A stretch of 64,000 nt of DNA from Anastrepha obliqua (Eukaryota > Arthropoda > Insecta > Diptera > Tephritidae): positions 93,503,784 to 93,567,783 of the forward strand of contig NC_072893.1 in the NCBI RefSeq assembly GCF_027943255.1, given 5' to 3'. The notes beneath the pieces were generated by a model. It was not told the origin of the DNA. It searched no databases and worked only from the letters and a program-made list of their open reading frames with translations. This document shows, in pieces, positions 11,261 to 22,674 of this stretch; within the stretch, counting starts at the first letter, position 1; each line of letters begins with the position of its first letter. A program made the translations under genes and the position numbers.

Positions 11261-11718
11261 GGCCGGGTTGATTTGTGGGGAGGCAAAAAAAATCGCCTAT
11301 TGCTCTGTGAAAATCATATTCTAGGGATCAAAATAAGAAACTTTGCCGAAGGAACCATATCTCTAAAACGAATTTTGATGTCCCCCAATTTGGGTCGAAC
11401 TTTTTAGTTTCTTTTCTCATGTAAAGGCCAAAAATGGTGATATTTTGAAATGACTGTATGGGGAACCCCCCATGGGAGTTCCAGGGGGTATACCTTTGGC
11501 ATGGGTGGATCGCCCGTCCAAAGTTAGTGGGGGTCAGTCATACATTTAGACTCGATTGGAGCACTCTAAATGGGTCAAAGTGGGATTTTTCGTTCGACCC
11601 AAATTGGGGGACATCAGAATTCGTTTTAGAGGTATGGTTCCTTCGGCAAAGTTTCTTATTTTGATCCCTAGAATATGATTTTTACAGAGCAATGAGCGAT
11701 TTTTAAATCGACCCGCCC
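11261..11718. mobile_element. 458-bp MITE with about 150-bp terminal inverted repeats
   Basis: It is flanked by TA at 11259-11260 and 11719-11720. The left terminus GGCCGGGTTGATTT pairs with the right terminus AAATCGACCCGCCC. The arms stay nearly perfect through CATATTCTAGGGATCAAAAT, CTTTGCCGAAGGAACCATA and GATGTCCCCCAATTTGGGTC. The centre holds another small palindrome (GGAACCCCCCATGGGAGTTCC region, near 11461). No transposase is encoded. TA duplication and TIR suggest a Tc1/mariner-type mobiliser (inference). Confidence 0.9.
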
Positions 11719-11725
11719 TAATATA

Positions 11726-12096
11726 CAGGGTGTGCCATCTTTTACGTCGGTATGAAAACATTGAATAACTTTGAAAAAAAAAAAGTAAGTGAGGTATTTT
11801 TATTTGGTTTGGTTATTTAGAATTTATTAAAACTATTTTTTGAATACAATATCAATCAAGTGGCCACCTTTATTAGCAATCACAAACTGCGATCTTTTTT
11901 CTGCCTTTGTCATCACCGTGTCAAACATTTCGTGTTTTATAGAGTCGATTTCGGTTGTTTCAGTGTAAAGCGATCCATGGTTGAAATTGTACTGAATTGA
12001 CGAATCGAAAATATATACTTATGTTAAAGTCGATCGGTTTATAAATGACAAAGTTATTCAGCGTTTACATACTGACATAAAAGATGACGCACCCTG
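11726..12096 (-). mobile_element. 371-bp internally deleted transposon
   Basis: The left end CAGGGTGTGCCATCTTTTAC and the reverse complement of the right end, CAGGGTGCGTCATCTTTTAT, are inverted repeats that continue about 48 bp (TCGGTATGAAAAC against TCAGTATGTAAAC, then AATAACTTTG in both). TA precedes the left end; the right flank is CATA, so the duplication is decayed or shifted. The minus strand keeps a transposase-like tail, SQFVIANKGGHLIDIVF, resembling the extreme C-terminus of IS630-type insect transposases. It sits only 7 bp from the MITE on its left. Confidence 0.8.
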
Positions 12097-12111
12097 CATA
12101 GTTACCGTTAA

Positions 12112-12305
12112 CACCCTCCTCCTATTTGTAGTGGGCGTCTTGATATTTTCCATGAATAGATGGACCTACAGTTTTATGCTTTCTCCGAAAGCTAATAGTC
12201 TTTTCATGACGAGTTTTTTCATGGCAGAAATACACTCGGAGATTTAATTGGAGTTTCGTGCCGGTGTTTCGAACCTGTGTACCTTAGGCTTTAGTATTAT
12301 CAGCT
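12112..12305 (-). mobile_element. Decayed tRNA-derived SINE copy
   Basis: It carries the 3' block CTCCTATTTGTAGTGGGCGT, then GGACCTACAGTTT and TTTTTCATGGCAGAAATACA, in the order seen in the complete SINE at 54766-55096 but reversed. The tRNA-like head is badly eroded, although GTTTCGAACC near the B box is still visible. Confidence 0.75.
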
Positions 12306-13880
12306 GCCTCTCGTATATCACAAAAACTCCGAATTTACATATTACTTATTATAAGATCTTGGATTTTTCTGCATAGTTAAATACCTTCTCATTTACAAAA
12401 ACAAATAGCTACGTACAGAGCTTTGTTAACAGAAACCAACACTACAGCTCAGATTTTTTTGAAGCCAAGCAAAACCACAGAAGCTAAATCTTGGCTAAAT
12501 CTTGGCCACCAGAGGAGGTGTTAGTCGCTGTTTTATCTAAAGTTGTTTGAAATCCCGTTTTGAGTATTTGTAGTATAGCTGAGAATTAATAATTCTTTTC
12601 AGCGTCAAAATAATGTATATGCATGAATGTGGCATAATTTGGTGTGACATGGCGCTCCCAATGAAGCAGGCTTTGTGTTCGTTAATTTCGTTAAAATTAG
12701 CACGCGTGTTGTATAACATAGACAGTTAATTGATTTAAAGAGCAAATTGTATTGGTTACTCTAAATGGCGAGACAACGTTAAAAATACACATTAAAAAAC
12801 TAATGAAATTTACATAACAATCTAACTAATCTGTATTCATATATGCAGCAGGCCTAGCAACATTAATGATGTGGCTGGTATAAATGACGCTTGGGGGGTT
12901 CGTTGGCAGGCATTCAAATCAACTCTTTTTTCTTTGTTTTGTTTTTTCTGACTTTTCTATGGTTACAGGTGTAATTTTACGCAACTTTGGTTTACATTTT
13001 TTTTTTGTTTTTTTGAACTTTATTATTTTTTAATTATTTTCCAATACTACGGAGCAACGAAATTCAGCACCAATTTATTTGACTTGTGTCTTGTTAGCTT
13101 TGCTCGTATATGTGTGTATGTATGAATATGCGTTGGTTCATTTTGCTTCTTTTAACTACCTCCGCATTTATTGCTCCAATTCATTTGCAGGTTTAATAGC
13201 CCACAGCTTCCATAATGCGGTGCTAATGCTACCCAATAAACATAAATAAACAATTACCACTTCTTACCATTTAGCGCGTACCGTTTGGTTACAATTAGAA
13301 GACTTGTCTAATAGCGTCCTGCAAATTATACCTCACCACCCCGCTATACTCATGCGAGCAGCGCAACGCAGGCACCGATGACCTTCCCGTGTCTGGGCTT
13401 CTTATCTGGTTTTGCATCGTCTGGCTCTTATTTTAAGTTGGCATGGATTTGCACTGTATCGATATTAATACTTTCAGAGGTAGAGATACTTTCCTTAACT
13501 CACACTGTATGGAACAAGCCGTATTCTCAACAGCTGAGCTGTCTGGGTTACGAAATTTCCCCTCATTTTCACTATGCCGGTTCACCGCATTTGCTTGTGT
13601 ATATCTGCCATACCCGCGGCGCACCTTCCTTAAAGTTATGACAGTTGAGAGTTGCAACAAAAATTTGCTGACTGGAGCATAGCAGCGCGTCCTCATCATA
13701 CAGGTGGGTTTGCAAATATCGGGAAGTTAGGATTTCACGTATAATTATAAGGCGGGCAATATAGCCGTGCTTGTACGCCACATACCGAGAAAAGGCTCTA
13801 GATACAAAATCTACGGCGGACGTAGGCAATCAATGGCATAAAGCTGTAAAGTTCTCCATTTGTAGAATAATGTCAAGAGA
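12306..13880. other. Non-coding stretch
   Basis: No gene recognised. 13378-13829 is somewhat GC-richer and open in several overlapping frames on both strands. None has a domain, splice context or codon pattern that I can defend as coding. Confidence 0.5.
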
Positions 13881-13882
13881 TA

Positions 13883-15070
13883 CGAGGGGTGCCTTTTATA
13901 TGTCGGGATTAGAGAACAAAAACAAATTTTAATCGTTGAAAATCACTTTATTGATTTTCAAAATATTCTCCATGAACATCTATACACTTTTGCATGCGTT
14001 TGAACCAATTGTCGAAGCACTTTTGCCACTCTGAATGAGGTACCTCCAAAACATGCATTCTGAATGCCGCAACCGCTTCTTCAGGTGTCGAAAAACGTTG
14101 ACCTCTCTGTTTGTTTTTTACGTACGGGAATAAAAAGAAGTCATTCGGTGCCAAGTCAGGACTATACAGCGGATGACCCATTAATTCGATGTTTTGGGTG
14201 CTCAAAAATGCAGTTGTTTGAGCCGATGTGTGAGAGCTCGCATTGTCCTGGTGAAGAGTGATCCGTCTTTGGCGATTGGTTTTCCTAATTTCTTGGAAGA
14301 CAACTGGCAAACAAATGGTTGTGTACCACTCAGAATTTACTGTTCTGCGTTGGTCTAGTGGTACGGTTGCGACATGTCCAGTTTTTCCGAAAAAACAGGC
14401 GACCATTTGGTTGGAAGTGCTTCGTGCGCGAACAACTTTTGTTGGATTTGGTTCATCTTGAAACACCCAAACAGTCGACTGCTGTTTACTTTTGGGCTCA
14501 TATGCGTAAATCCATGATTCATCACCTGTCACGATGTCATAGACGTGTTTCGAAGCCCCGCGATCGTATTTTTTGAGCATTTCCTTCGACCAATCGACGC
14601 AAGCCTTTTTTTGAGCGATTGGCAAACTGTGTGGGATCCAACGCGAACAAATTTTTTTGACAGTCAAATGTTTATGCAAAATTGAATATATGCTGGTCAC
14701 ACTAATGCCTAAGATTGTCTCAATCTCACGATAGGTCACATGACGATCTTGCAATATCAGTTCGCGCACAGCATCAATGGTTTTCGGAACAACAACTGAT
14801 TTTGGACGACCTTCACGAAATTCGTCTTGGAGTGAACTACGACCACGATTGAATTCCCCATACCATCGATAAACACTGGTCCTTGATGGAGCTTCATCGC
14901 CAAAAAATTAATTAAGTTCATCCATGCAATGTTGTTGAGTTAATCCCCGTCAAAAGTTGTAAAAAATAATCGCACGAAAATGTTCACGATTTAATTCCAT
15001 TTTTGGACCGAGATGAATCTTTTAAGTTACTGTAAACAACACAAATAGCGCTGGTATTTCAAAACGTTCT
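13883..15070 (-). mobile_element. Mariner element, nearly full-length transposase, right end unresolved
   Basis: The 3' terminus is at 13883 (CGAGGGGTGCCTTTTATATG) next to TA at 13881-13882. It resembles both ends of the mariner at 24987-27749. The transposase frame fills most of the element on the minus strand. Upstream of the start codon I could not find the matching inverted repeat, so the right boundary (given as about 15070) is approximate and may be truncated. Confidence 0.85.
13948..15000 (-). pseudogene. Mariner DD34D transposase with two nonsense codons
   Basis: The frame runs 350 codons from ATG at 15000-14998 to the stop at 13948. It begins MELNREHFRAIIFYNF. Codon 17 (14952-14950) is TGA and codon 31 (14910-14908) is TAA; nothing else breaks it. 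An N-terminal paired helix-turn-helix region (SRTSVYRWYGEFNRGRSS, then VTYREIETILGISVTSIYSI) is followed by the catalytic blocks TGDESWIYAY, LHQDNASSHT and YSPDLAPNDFFLF. The second and third aspartates have 34 residues between them, the classical mariner DD34D spacing, and 350 residues is a normal mariner length. The 273-residue stretch after the second stop contains all three aspartates. Translation from the real start would end at codon 17, so the copy is inactive, but it is the least decayed transposase here. Confidence 0.93.
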
Positions 15071-16074
15071 GAGTACGTAAAAGCCAAAAAATGTCAAACT
15101 TAGCGATACAGCTGTCAGTTGCTGACGCCAACGCTTCTGACGAAGGTTTCAATGACATTATGCCAGCTCAATTTCATTAATGATGTGTCGATTCTCGTCT
15201 TTGATTTCAGAAATAATTTCTCGGTTATGGGCACTTCCTTGCGATGTATTATCCAACATTTTCGAAAACTTTCACTATTACATCAGCAGATTTTTGCAAT
15301 TAAACACAAAATAACGCAGCGCATCCGAAAAGAATATAATTTTTGCATGAAAATAAAATGAAGCAGTCAAACTTACTCAAATGAACTTTAACAATTTCAT
15401 GCTTCCATAAAAAGAGTTCCGTGCATATTTTTTATTGAATTGGAAAATTTTCATATATCTACATATATATTTATTTATTACCTCTTTCATTATCTGACTG
15501 ATGTGCTCGCTCTTCACTAGTATTTCTGATTGGTTCCGAGTAGCTCGTACAAATATTAATTGCATCTTAATTGGCCTCATTAAAGTACCTAATGGATCGG
15601 TCAAACGGCTGCTGCAATACTTCAAAAATGATATTCAAGCTGTTGAAGTGAATTTTTCACTGGAAAACTTTACAAAGCTAGGTAGGTATACATAAATGCT
15701 TAAGTAGTAGGGTGTTTCTTATTTTTCAACTTTCAAAAAGTAGCCGCATCAACTCACCTTGCGCTTTTATCACTTACTATAAAGAACGAACGCGTGGTTT
15801 TTTATTTTTATTTTTTAGATTGAATTTTATGGGAGAAACTTAAAACAAAAAATCACCCTTTCAGAAGATTTATAATTTTTGCAAATGGCGTCATACACAA
15901 TCATATTTGACACTTGTGAACTAACAGATGCAATTTAAAAACAGACAAGCAATGGCGTGCGTAATGTCAAAATAAAGATTTCCATCATTGAAAATCCTTA
16001 ATTTTATATTGTAAAAAAGTTACTTAAAACAAATATGGATGATTAATTGTGTGCTACTTTTTAACGGGTGACTA
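15071..16074. other. Non-coding stretch with a possible short MITE
   Basis: No gene recognised. Around 15711-15864, AGGGTGTTTCTTATTTTTCA faces AACAAAAAATCACCCT about 150 bp away. The outer bases (AGGGTG/CACCCT) are complementary and the inner ones only partly so. This could be a decayed MITE of the AAGGGTG-ended kind or chance. Confidence 0.4.
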
Positions 16075-17096
16075 GATTGGATGTACTTTTCCCCAATAGG
16101 GTTTTTTGAATATGTAATTTTGTTCAATATTCATTGACATTTCATTATGAGAAGACTTACACCTCAACAACGTTTATAAGTCGTACAATTGTTTTACGAA
16201 AATCAACGCTCGCTCAGCCAACTTTTGGTGTACATAGCCGTCCTACCGAACGCACTATTCGGCAAACTTTCTCAAAATTGAGAAAAACTTTACTTTATAA
16301 TGTGGTAGTCAACCGTTGTGTACCGCCTGGAATGAAGAGAATATGCTATGAATGAGAGTTTTGTCGAAGACCCGGTAGAATCAATTTGGTCTGGAGTGGT
16401 ATAAAATACAGCGACTCCAAGATTTGTAGCCGCCGATCTTCCAAAGCTTCATAATTTTAGTCATTGGGCTTTTGAAAAACTCGCCGAATATCCATTCTTG
16501 ACTTAATGGCTAAAAAAGGCTAAAGAGCACCCGAAGCCATTCAAGAACAGCCATTACACCCATTGAGAACAACCGTTTGGTGTGACCTATGGGCTGGAGG
16601 AATCATCAGGACAAAATTTTTTTAAAAACATGGCTGGAGTCAATGCAACAGTGAATGGTGAATGCTATCGCGCAACGATAAACGACTCTTTGACGCCGGA
16701 AATTGAAGCCCGTGATCTACAAAACATTTTGTTCCAACAAAACGCCGCCGGCGCTACTTGCCACATAGCTCGTGAAATAATGGGTTTACTGGGCCGTCGT
16801 TTGGCGTGAATTGGCCACAAATATCGTGCGGTATCACACCTTTGGACTCTTATTTGTGGTTGTATGTAAAGTCTAACTGCTTTGTGGATAAATTAGCTTC
16901 GATTGAGGCATTGCAAGCCCACATTAATAAAGTGATTCACGAGATATCGACCGAAGTCCTCCAGGGAGTCATTCAAAATTGGTGTTTACGGATGGCCGAA
17001 TTACGGTGCAGATGCGGTCAACATTTTAAAGGGATTATCTTTAAAAAATAAATGTCATGAATGGTTCTATACAACAGTAATAAAGATTGCCCAATC
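16075..17096 (+). mobile_element. Decayed Tc1/mariner-superfamily element
   Basis: It contains a plus-strand transposase relic. Candidate termini are GATTGGATGTACTT at 16075 and the reverse complement GATTGGGCAATCTT at 17096, each next to TA (16073-16074 and 17097-17098). Only the outer 6 bp match exactly, so the boundaries are tentative. Confidence 0.65.
16147..17051 (+). pseudogene. IS630-type transposase relic
   Basis: The start is at 16147: MRRLTPQQRL, a stop, then VVQLFYENQRSL. After a frameshift come GVHSRPTERTIRQTFSKLRK and later VEDPVESIW, HWAFEKLAEYPF, TVWCDLWAG and MAGVNATVNGECYRATINDS. The second catalytic block reads QQNAAGATCH where relatives have QQDGATCH, so the aspartate is gone. 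The last frame, 16806-17051, gives ITPLDSYLWLYVKSNCFVDK with a tail CGQHFKGIIFKK. The first catalytic block (SDEAHF type) is deleted between about 16510 and 16545. At least three frameshifts and internal stops are present. The N-terminal LTPQQRL region places it in the DUF4817-like insect family (motif-based inference). Confidence 0.85.
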
Positions 17097-17350
17097 TATT
17101 TGAATATTCGCTGTTTTATTTCAATTTAAAACCCGATGCCTCTAAATTGTACACGCCTTACAGTGCATAACGCAGCACGCTGCACTGCGCGCTTACTATT
17201 ATTCCATGTTTTAAACACCATCCACCCATCTCATCACAAAAAAATTTGTTTTCCAATTTCTGGTTTCCCAGTTTATTATTTGTTCTCCCATATTTTCAAA
17301 TTAATGTGCTCGAAATTTTAAAACGTCCACCTCTTTGCCATATAATATTA

Positions 17351-17575
17351 AAGGGTGGTTAAATTTCAAGGGCCGATGTTGACTGTGAGCCACACCTAAA
17401 CGTCAACGACACCGTTGGACTTCTTTCTTTGGGGTTACTTGAAAAAAACAAGGTGTACGTCGATAAGCCAGCAACAATTCAAGAGCTAAAGGATGAGATA
17501 ATTCGGCACATTAACGGCATAGAACCTCAATTATGCCTCAGCGTCATCGAAAATTTGGACCACCGGATGGATCTA
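17351..17575 (+). mobile_element. Internally deleted relative of the 1793-3004 element
   Basis: It starts AAGGGTGGTTAAATTTCAAG after TA (17349-17350), the same terminus as the 1793-3004 element. After about 55 bp it jumps into C-terminal coding sequence (TPLDFFLWGYL-type text, then VDKPATIQELKDEIIRHING and EPQLCLSVIENLDHRMD). It stops near 17575 without the other terminus, so it is both internally deleted and 3'-truncated. It lies 250 bp downstream of another decayed element of the same superfamily. Confidence 0.85.
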
Positions 17576-18526
17576 TGATCTATGCTCATCCACACAGCAC
17601 CCCCAAAACTGAGGCTGTACTGTTTATTGCATAATTTGCACAAGCAAGTGAAGCACACGGGTTCACTTCTTAAAAACCAATGTGTCGAAAATCTTTGTGT
17701 TAATGTTTTGTTAATGTTACCCGCATTAGGGGTCGCTACCAAGTGTCAAAGTTTGAGAAAATAAAAAATTGCTTGCCAGCAAATTATCATAATATTTGAA
17801 TTAGCTATATAAACGTGATAAATAATGCCATTGAACATCTTCTGCCCTAGCGATAAATTCACCCGTAAAGTTTAGTCCGCCCCTGTCCACTCTGCTCTCT
17901 CGTTGTGACCTACGCGCTGTGATAGAGAGTGAGTTTTGATTTGCCGGACATTGCGAAAATTGCAGACAAAAGTACTCTAATACAAAGAAATTTACGTTAT
18001 TAGCATAAAGTAGTTATGTGTTCATTTAATAGTTGTACTTGTATTTGTTTTATTAATCACACCGAACTTCTCGACAAGTGCTAAAACTAACATGAAACAG
18101 TGTTCTAGAGGAGGTCGACTTAGACATACCGAGAACAATTACGAACGCTTTAGTTAATGGCCATACATAGACAAGACGGTAATGCACACGACATTACCGC
18201 ACACTTTCGAAGTTCCATTTACTTCTTAATGGAGTAATGGAGACTATCACCGACGTATAACCTCCATACGTCATAGGTAGAGAGCCTGGGCGCAGGTTTC
18301 TCTTGTGGTTGTTATCCACAATCACGGTTCCACCCTCGATGTAGTGCAAATGCGGTCTCAGGGTGGAAGTCAGCCGAAGAGGGGAGGTCTGTTTTAGTGG
18401 GAGCGAGCCCCACGACGACATCAATTGAATGTTTCTGATATTTTTATCCTCCCCTCCCCCAAACCAAAAAGAAGCAAAAAGCGAAATGTAAATTTGTTTA
18501 TTTACTAAGTGTACCTAAATTTGGTT
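17576..18526. other. Non-coding stretch with an unassigned GC-richer block
   Basis: No gene recognised. 18100-18440 differs in composition from its surroundings (GC-richer, few A/T runs; includes GGGAGCGAGCCCCACGACGA). It could be the 3' UTR of a retroelement or unrelated sequence; I could not find a coding frame or a second copy in the window. Confidence 0.4.
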
Positions 18527-18783
18527 GGTGCACACTTTTTGGGTGTTGTGCACAAATGGAGGGACCTACAGTTTCAAGCCGACTCCGAATGGAAGATATT
18601 TTTAGAGGAGCTTTTTCATGGCAGAAATACACTCGGAGGTTTGCCATTGCCTGCCGAGGGGCGACTGGTATTAGAAAAATGCTTTTCTTAATTTTGGTGT
18701 TTTCACCGAGATTCGAACCAACGTTCTCTCTGTGAATTCCGAATGGTAGCCACGCACCGATCCATTCGGCTACGGCGGTGGTG
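18527..18783 (-). mobile_element. tRNA-derived SINE, internally deleted
   Basis: The reverse strand begins with the tRNA-like head (CCGCCGTAGCCGAATGGATC; B box GGTTCGAATCTCGGTG), then AGGCAATGGCAAACCTCCGA, CTGCCATGAAAAAGCTCCTC and GGTCCCTCCATTTGTG. The segment present in the 54766 copy between CATTTGT and the 3' GGTG block is mostly deleted. Polymerase III promoter boxes A and B are both readable. Confidence 0.9.
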
Positions 18784-19046
18784 CACATAGAATACTTAAA
18801 ATAAGAAAGTAATGCATTTCTAAGGCCGAATTGGTCACGGAAAAAATTAAAGGAAGTATGGGTTGTAAAATGCAATTATAGACCCAGAAAGTGGTTCATT
18901 CATAGCGTAATTAGATTTACAGGCATCGATAAAAAATATGTGATACCATCTAAGGGTTTTAGCAGAGATATCAAATTTTACCAATTTCATTTTCCCAATT
19001 GGAACCATCATATACAAAAACTATTGCTGATAACACCCGTCTATTT

Positions 19047-19290
19047 TCAAGTATTATTAGTTTGTGCCTTGAACTGTAAGAAGGAACGCGTAAATACAAA
19101 TGCTAAGCAGTATTTCATAAAAGTTTTTTGAACACATTCAGTTCCTTGATTGTAGATGCCATAGAACGGATCCCATATCATGGAGTCATATTCCAATGTA
19201 GAGCTCACAAAAGCATTGCCCAATAACTTTCTGGTGTAAGCATCTTTCAACTAAGATCTATTTCTTTTGATAAATGCTAAAGATGAGAAA
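19047..19290 (-). pseudogene. LINE reverse-transcriptase tail scrap
   Basis: The frame 19250-19047 reads NAFVSSTLEYDSMIWDPFYG, then ECVQKTFMKYCL. This matches the SLVRxxLEYxSxVWxPxY...VQKxFLRYxL pattern found downstream of the reverse-transcriptase core in Jockey/CR1-type LINEs. It is about 65 residues long, with no core and no tail. The subfamily may differ from the 5954 and 10400 copies. Confidence 0.65.
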
Positions 19291-21433
19291 GCTTTAGGTA
19301 TTAAAAAGTTAAGTTGTTTTGTATTCCATCAAAACACATAAGGGATAAGAGCAAAAATTGAAAGCAAGTTATTTTTCAGTTCAGAGTAGGCATATATTTC
19401 TATTCAATGCCGATCTAATTCCGCTACAACAATCATAAAAGTTATTTAACTCAGCTTGAAGCACTTGGATGCCAGCCAGACACTTGAAACATTTTTAGAG
19501 CATTCGTAAATGAAATATAGCTTTAGAATAGAATAAAAGTATGACACGTGAAAAAATTAAAAAAAAATTTGAAAAAATCAGCTTAATGAGATTCACCCTA
19601 ATGCGTAGAATTGTGCTGCATACTCGTATTGCGATAGTCAAATTCAGAGAAATTCGCAAACTCGAAACAAAATAAGAGCCAACTTAATTATTTGCGTTTT
19701 TCGCATAATTAGTGGACGATATTTTGTAATGAAGTAAGTGTAAATTATATGCTGATTTCACAAGGATATTTTCGTTGCATGCGCAGAGCTCGAGTGAAGG
19801 TATACAAACATGTGGCTGCTGCGCCCGTGCTGTCTAATTAGTGTGGTAATTATTTATTTCTTGTATTTATAACAATTCATGCAATAATAAATTACAGTAT
19901 AAATCAACCTTTCTGTGGCATCCCTAGTAGAGCTGTGTCATTAAAAAAAGTCATCAAAACTTTCAGAGAGATCGTTAAAGCATTAAAACCATTTAACCTT
20001 CTAGAACTTTCTTCAAATCTTATAGAGGTAGTAAACCCACTGTTCAAACTTTTATACAAAGTTGGCATATATTAAGTTTACTATTTTTAAGAAAGACACA
20101 AACATTTCAAGGGTTTCATTAAAAAAATATGCCGAAGAGTAATGTTACTGCCAACTTTCATGTGCATACACACACACACACAAATGTTATGTATATACTA
20201 TATATATAAGTATATATACATATATATATATGTATATGTATATGTTATGTATATATATGTTCATAAACGTACGTATATTCACTGAATGGCGACGCTGTTC
20301 GTTTAGCTTATAAATCTTAATTAATTAAATAATCGTTGAATACCGTACGAGCAGAATGTTTTTCCCTTTACGTGAATTGTTATTTTGCGTATCTGATGCG
20401 CGCGGCGGATAGTAGGGCCATTGTACTGTTGACGAAGACGGCTTTAATTTATGGGTATTGCTGAATATTGCTTGCCAGTGAAGCTATAAAGTAACAAGCA
20501 ATGATATATTTTTTTGTTCTTATGGTTTAAAGAGCTCATTTTGCAAGTTTATTGAGAAGACGGTAGAATGAGAAAATTCTGGTACAAAGCCACAGGAAAT
20601 GATCCGAAGTCTTTGGGTTAGAGAGTAATTTATTTTATTCGCTTATCTTGCAAGCAAATAGCTCCGTGAAATTATTTGACAAATATTCTTTTATTCTGGC
20701 AAATGATTGGCGGAGAATCGGTTCATGTCAAATGCACTCCGCGTGGTGGTGCTTTCACTTAAAGTACAAACAATATTTCAGAATTATGAGAACGAGTGTA
20801 CTTTCACTTTGAAAATCTCTAAGTAAAATATTTATAAATTTACTGCTAAAATTTTCCTCAGCTGCGTTCACTTTCAAGTGCACGGTGCCAATCAGAAACA
20901 AAATGTTCCGCGTTCAATATTCAACAAAACAACCAGTTGAAGCAATAAAGCAATACCAAAAATGCAAAAAATGTTAAACGCATTCAACTAAAATTTAAAA
21001 CTTAAGCATTTTGAGATTGGGATGCGCACTAAATATTTTTAAAACAAATATTTTAAAAATGTTTAATGCAGTCGATGTTTCAGAAGCTGAAAATTTTTCT
21101 GCAGAAAAAATTACAGAAAATTTATCCTTTAATATTCTTCAAAATGAACTAAGTATTTCTATTATTAATCCAACGAATAACCATAAGTTATTTTACAGTG
21201 TTTGAGCTTAATCCAAAAAGCTTATTAATAACATTAAAACTATAGGTGATTTAGAGAAAGGATTTGAGGAAGGGAAATAAAAAGTAGGCTGTAAAAAAGT
21301 AGGCGTTCATATTTAAAGCGCAATGTACTACAAATGGTGTTGATCTTTTGTGGCAAAGCGTTCCAAAAAAGTTCCACCAACAAAAACTACATTTTGCGAA
21401 CTGCAAACAGTTTTTTCTTTCCAAAGCAAAGAT
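19291..21433. other. Non-coding stretch
   Basis: No gene recognised; AT-rich throughout. A microsatellite lies at 20165-20250. A 64-residue frame at 21011-21205 has no recognisable domain. Confidence 0.5.
20165..20250. repeat. CA/TA compound microsatellite
   Basis: ACACACACACACACA is followed by interrupted TATATA, TATGTA and TACATA tracts, partly self-complementary. It is a simple-sequence repeat. Confidence 0.9.
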
Positions 21434-21437
21434 TTAA

Positions 21438-22188
21438 GGGAGGAGCCTAGTTTATGAGGTCTAAAAATTGCATCTCTTTGCGATTTTTTTTAAGGAAAAA
21501 ATTAATTTAGCCCTGCAAAGTTTTTTCTATCTTTTAATGAACATTTAGAAAGTATAAAAAATTTTTGTACTGGTTAAAATAAGTTGAAAAAATGTTTAAC
21601 ATAGAAATTAGTAGAGCACTGCAACGCTGGAGTTTCCAATTGGCGTACAAGATACAGCTCGTAATTATTATCTAAAGCAAAAAATTCAAATGGATTTCTA
21701 ATTATCATGATTTTTTATTCTAGATGAACTAAGAAAACTGAGAGAAACTCTAAAATTTCAACTTTTTGGAGGTTTTAAAAACAAAAATGCCTATCTATAA
21801 AAAAAATTCACTTCAACTTGGTATAAAAATCTTGAAAAAATTTTTTTTATCTTTTTTGTTAGTTCAAATAGAACAGAATTTAATACTGAAGGGAACAAGC
21901 TACGATTCATTTCAAAAGGTTCATTAGTTTTTTTCATTCATGTACGCCAATTCAAAGCAATCATAAAAATGAAAAGTCGAGAAAAGAAGATAAAGTTTGT
22001 ACTATAGCGTAACTACTATTGTACTATTGCGTAACTACCTAACGCTCACCTACCGTTGGCTTTGTATCTACGGAAATATTGAGAATTAGGTTCTGTAACT
22101 TTGTGTGAATGTTCTGAAATATATTAGGAATCGCTTAAAACGAAAAAAAAAAAATGATTTTTTTTACCCTATAAACCAGGCTCCCCCC
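21438..22188. mobile_element. TTAA-flanked non-autonomous repeat, 751 bp
   Basis: It is flanked by TTAA at 21434-21437 and 22189-22192. The left terminus GGGAGGAGCCTAGTTTATGA pairs with the reverse complement of the right terminus, GGGGGGAGCCTGGTTTATAG. The interior is A/T-rich with no transposase. On the reverse strand, about 200 bp inside the right terminus, is ACTTTATCTTCTTTTCTCGA, which resembles the ACTTTAAACGCGTTTTTCTC block of the copy at 28964. TTAA duplication is the hallmark of piggyBac-type transposition. Confidence 0.8.
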
Positions 22189-22537
22189 TTAAATTTATTG
22201 TCTTACAAGTTCGGTGTAGAACAGAAATTCAAGATAACTACTTTACAAGTCATCAGGTTTCATATGGCTATTAAAGCCGTAAAAGCTGTTTCCAAGAAAA
22301 TAAAGAATTGCAATTTATACATTTTGTTTTAGATATCAAAAATAAAAAAATGCGTTTGAAAATATATGTACACTGCCGAGCAAAACTGTGTGCATGAGGA
22401 TTTTTGTTTTTTAAATATTTACAGTGTTTTACAAGTTACTTTTGTTACTTTTTTCTCAAATGTTTTGAATTTAGACTTATCTTATACTCAATCTGTACTA
22501 AAATTAGAAAATTATATTTTGTGTAATTATTATTTAA

Positions 22538-22670
22538 GGGGTTACATACGTCCAGAAGCGCTCAAGATGCGCTAAAAGAAAAACAATTTTTAGAAGGGAT
22601 AACAATAAAAATGAATATACAAAAATTGTGTACATTGTTTATTAGCACTTAAAATTCAAAAAAAATTTAT
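22538..22670. repeat. End of a TTAA-flanked repeat, interrupted by piggyBac
   Basis: It follows TTAA at 22534-22537 and begins GGGGTTACATACG, sharing GGGGTTACAT with the terminus of the 28964 copy. 133 bp in, it meets the piggyBac insertion; the rest appears to resume at 24462. Confidence 0.6.
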
Positions 22671-22674
22671 TTAA

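Noticed and set aside
13378..13829. Region open in several frames on both strands
   Set aside because: Multi-frame openness follows from locally higher GC; no frame has a recognisable motif or context.
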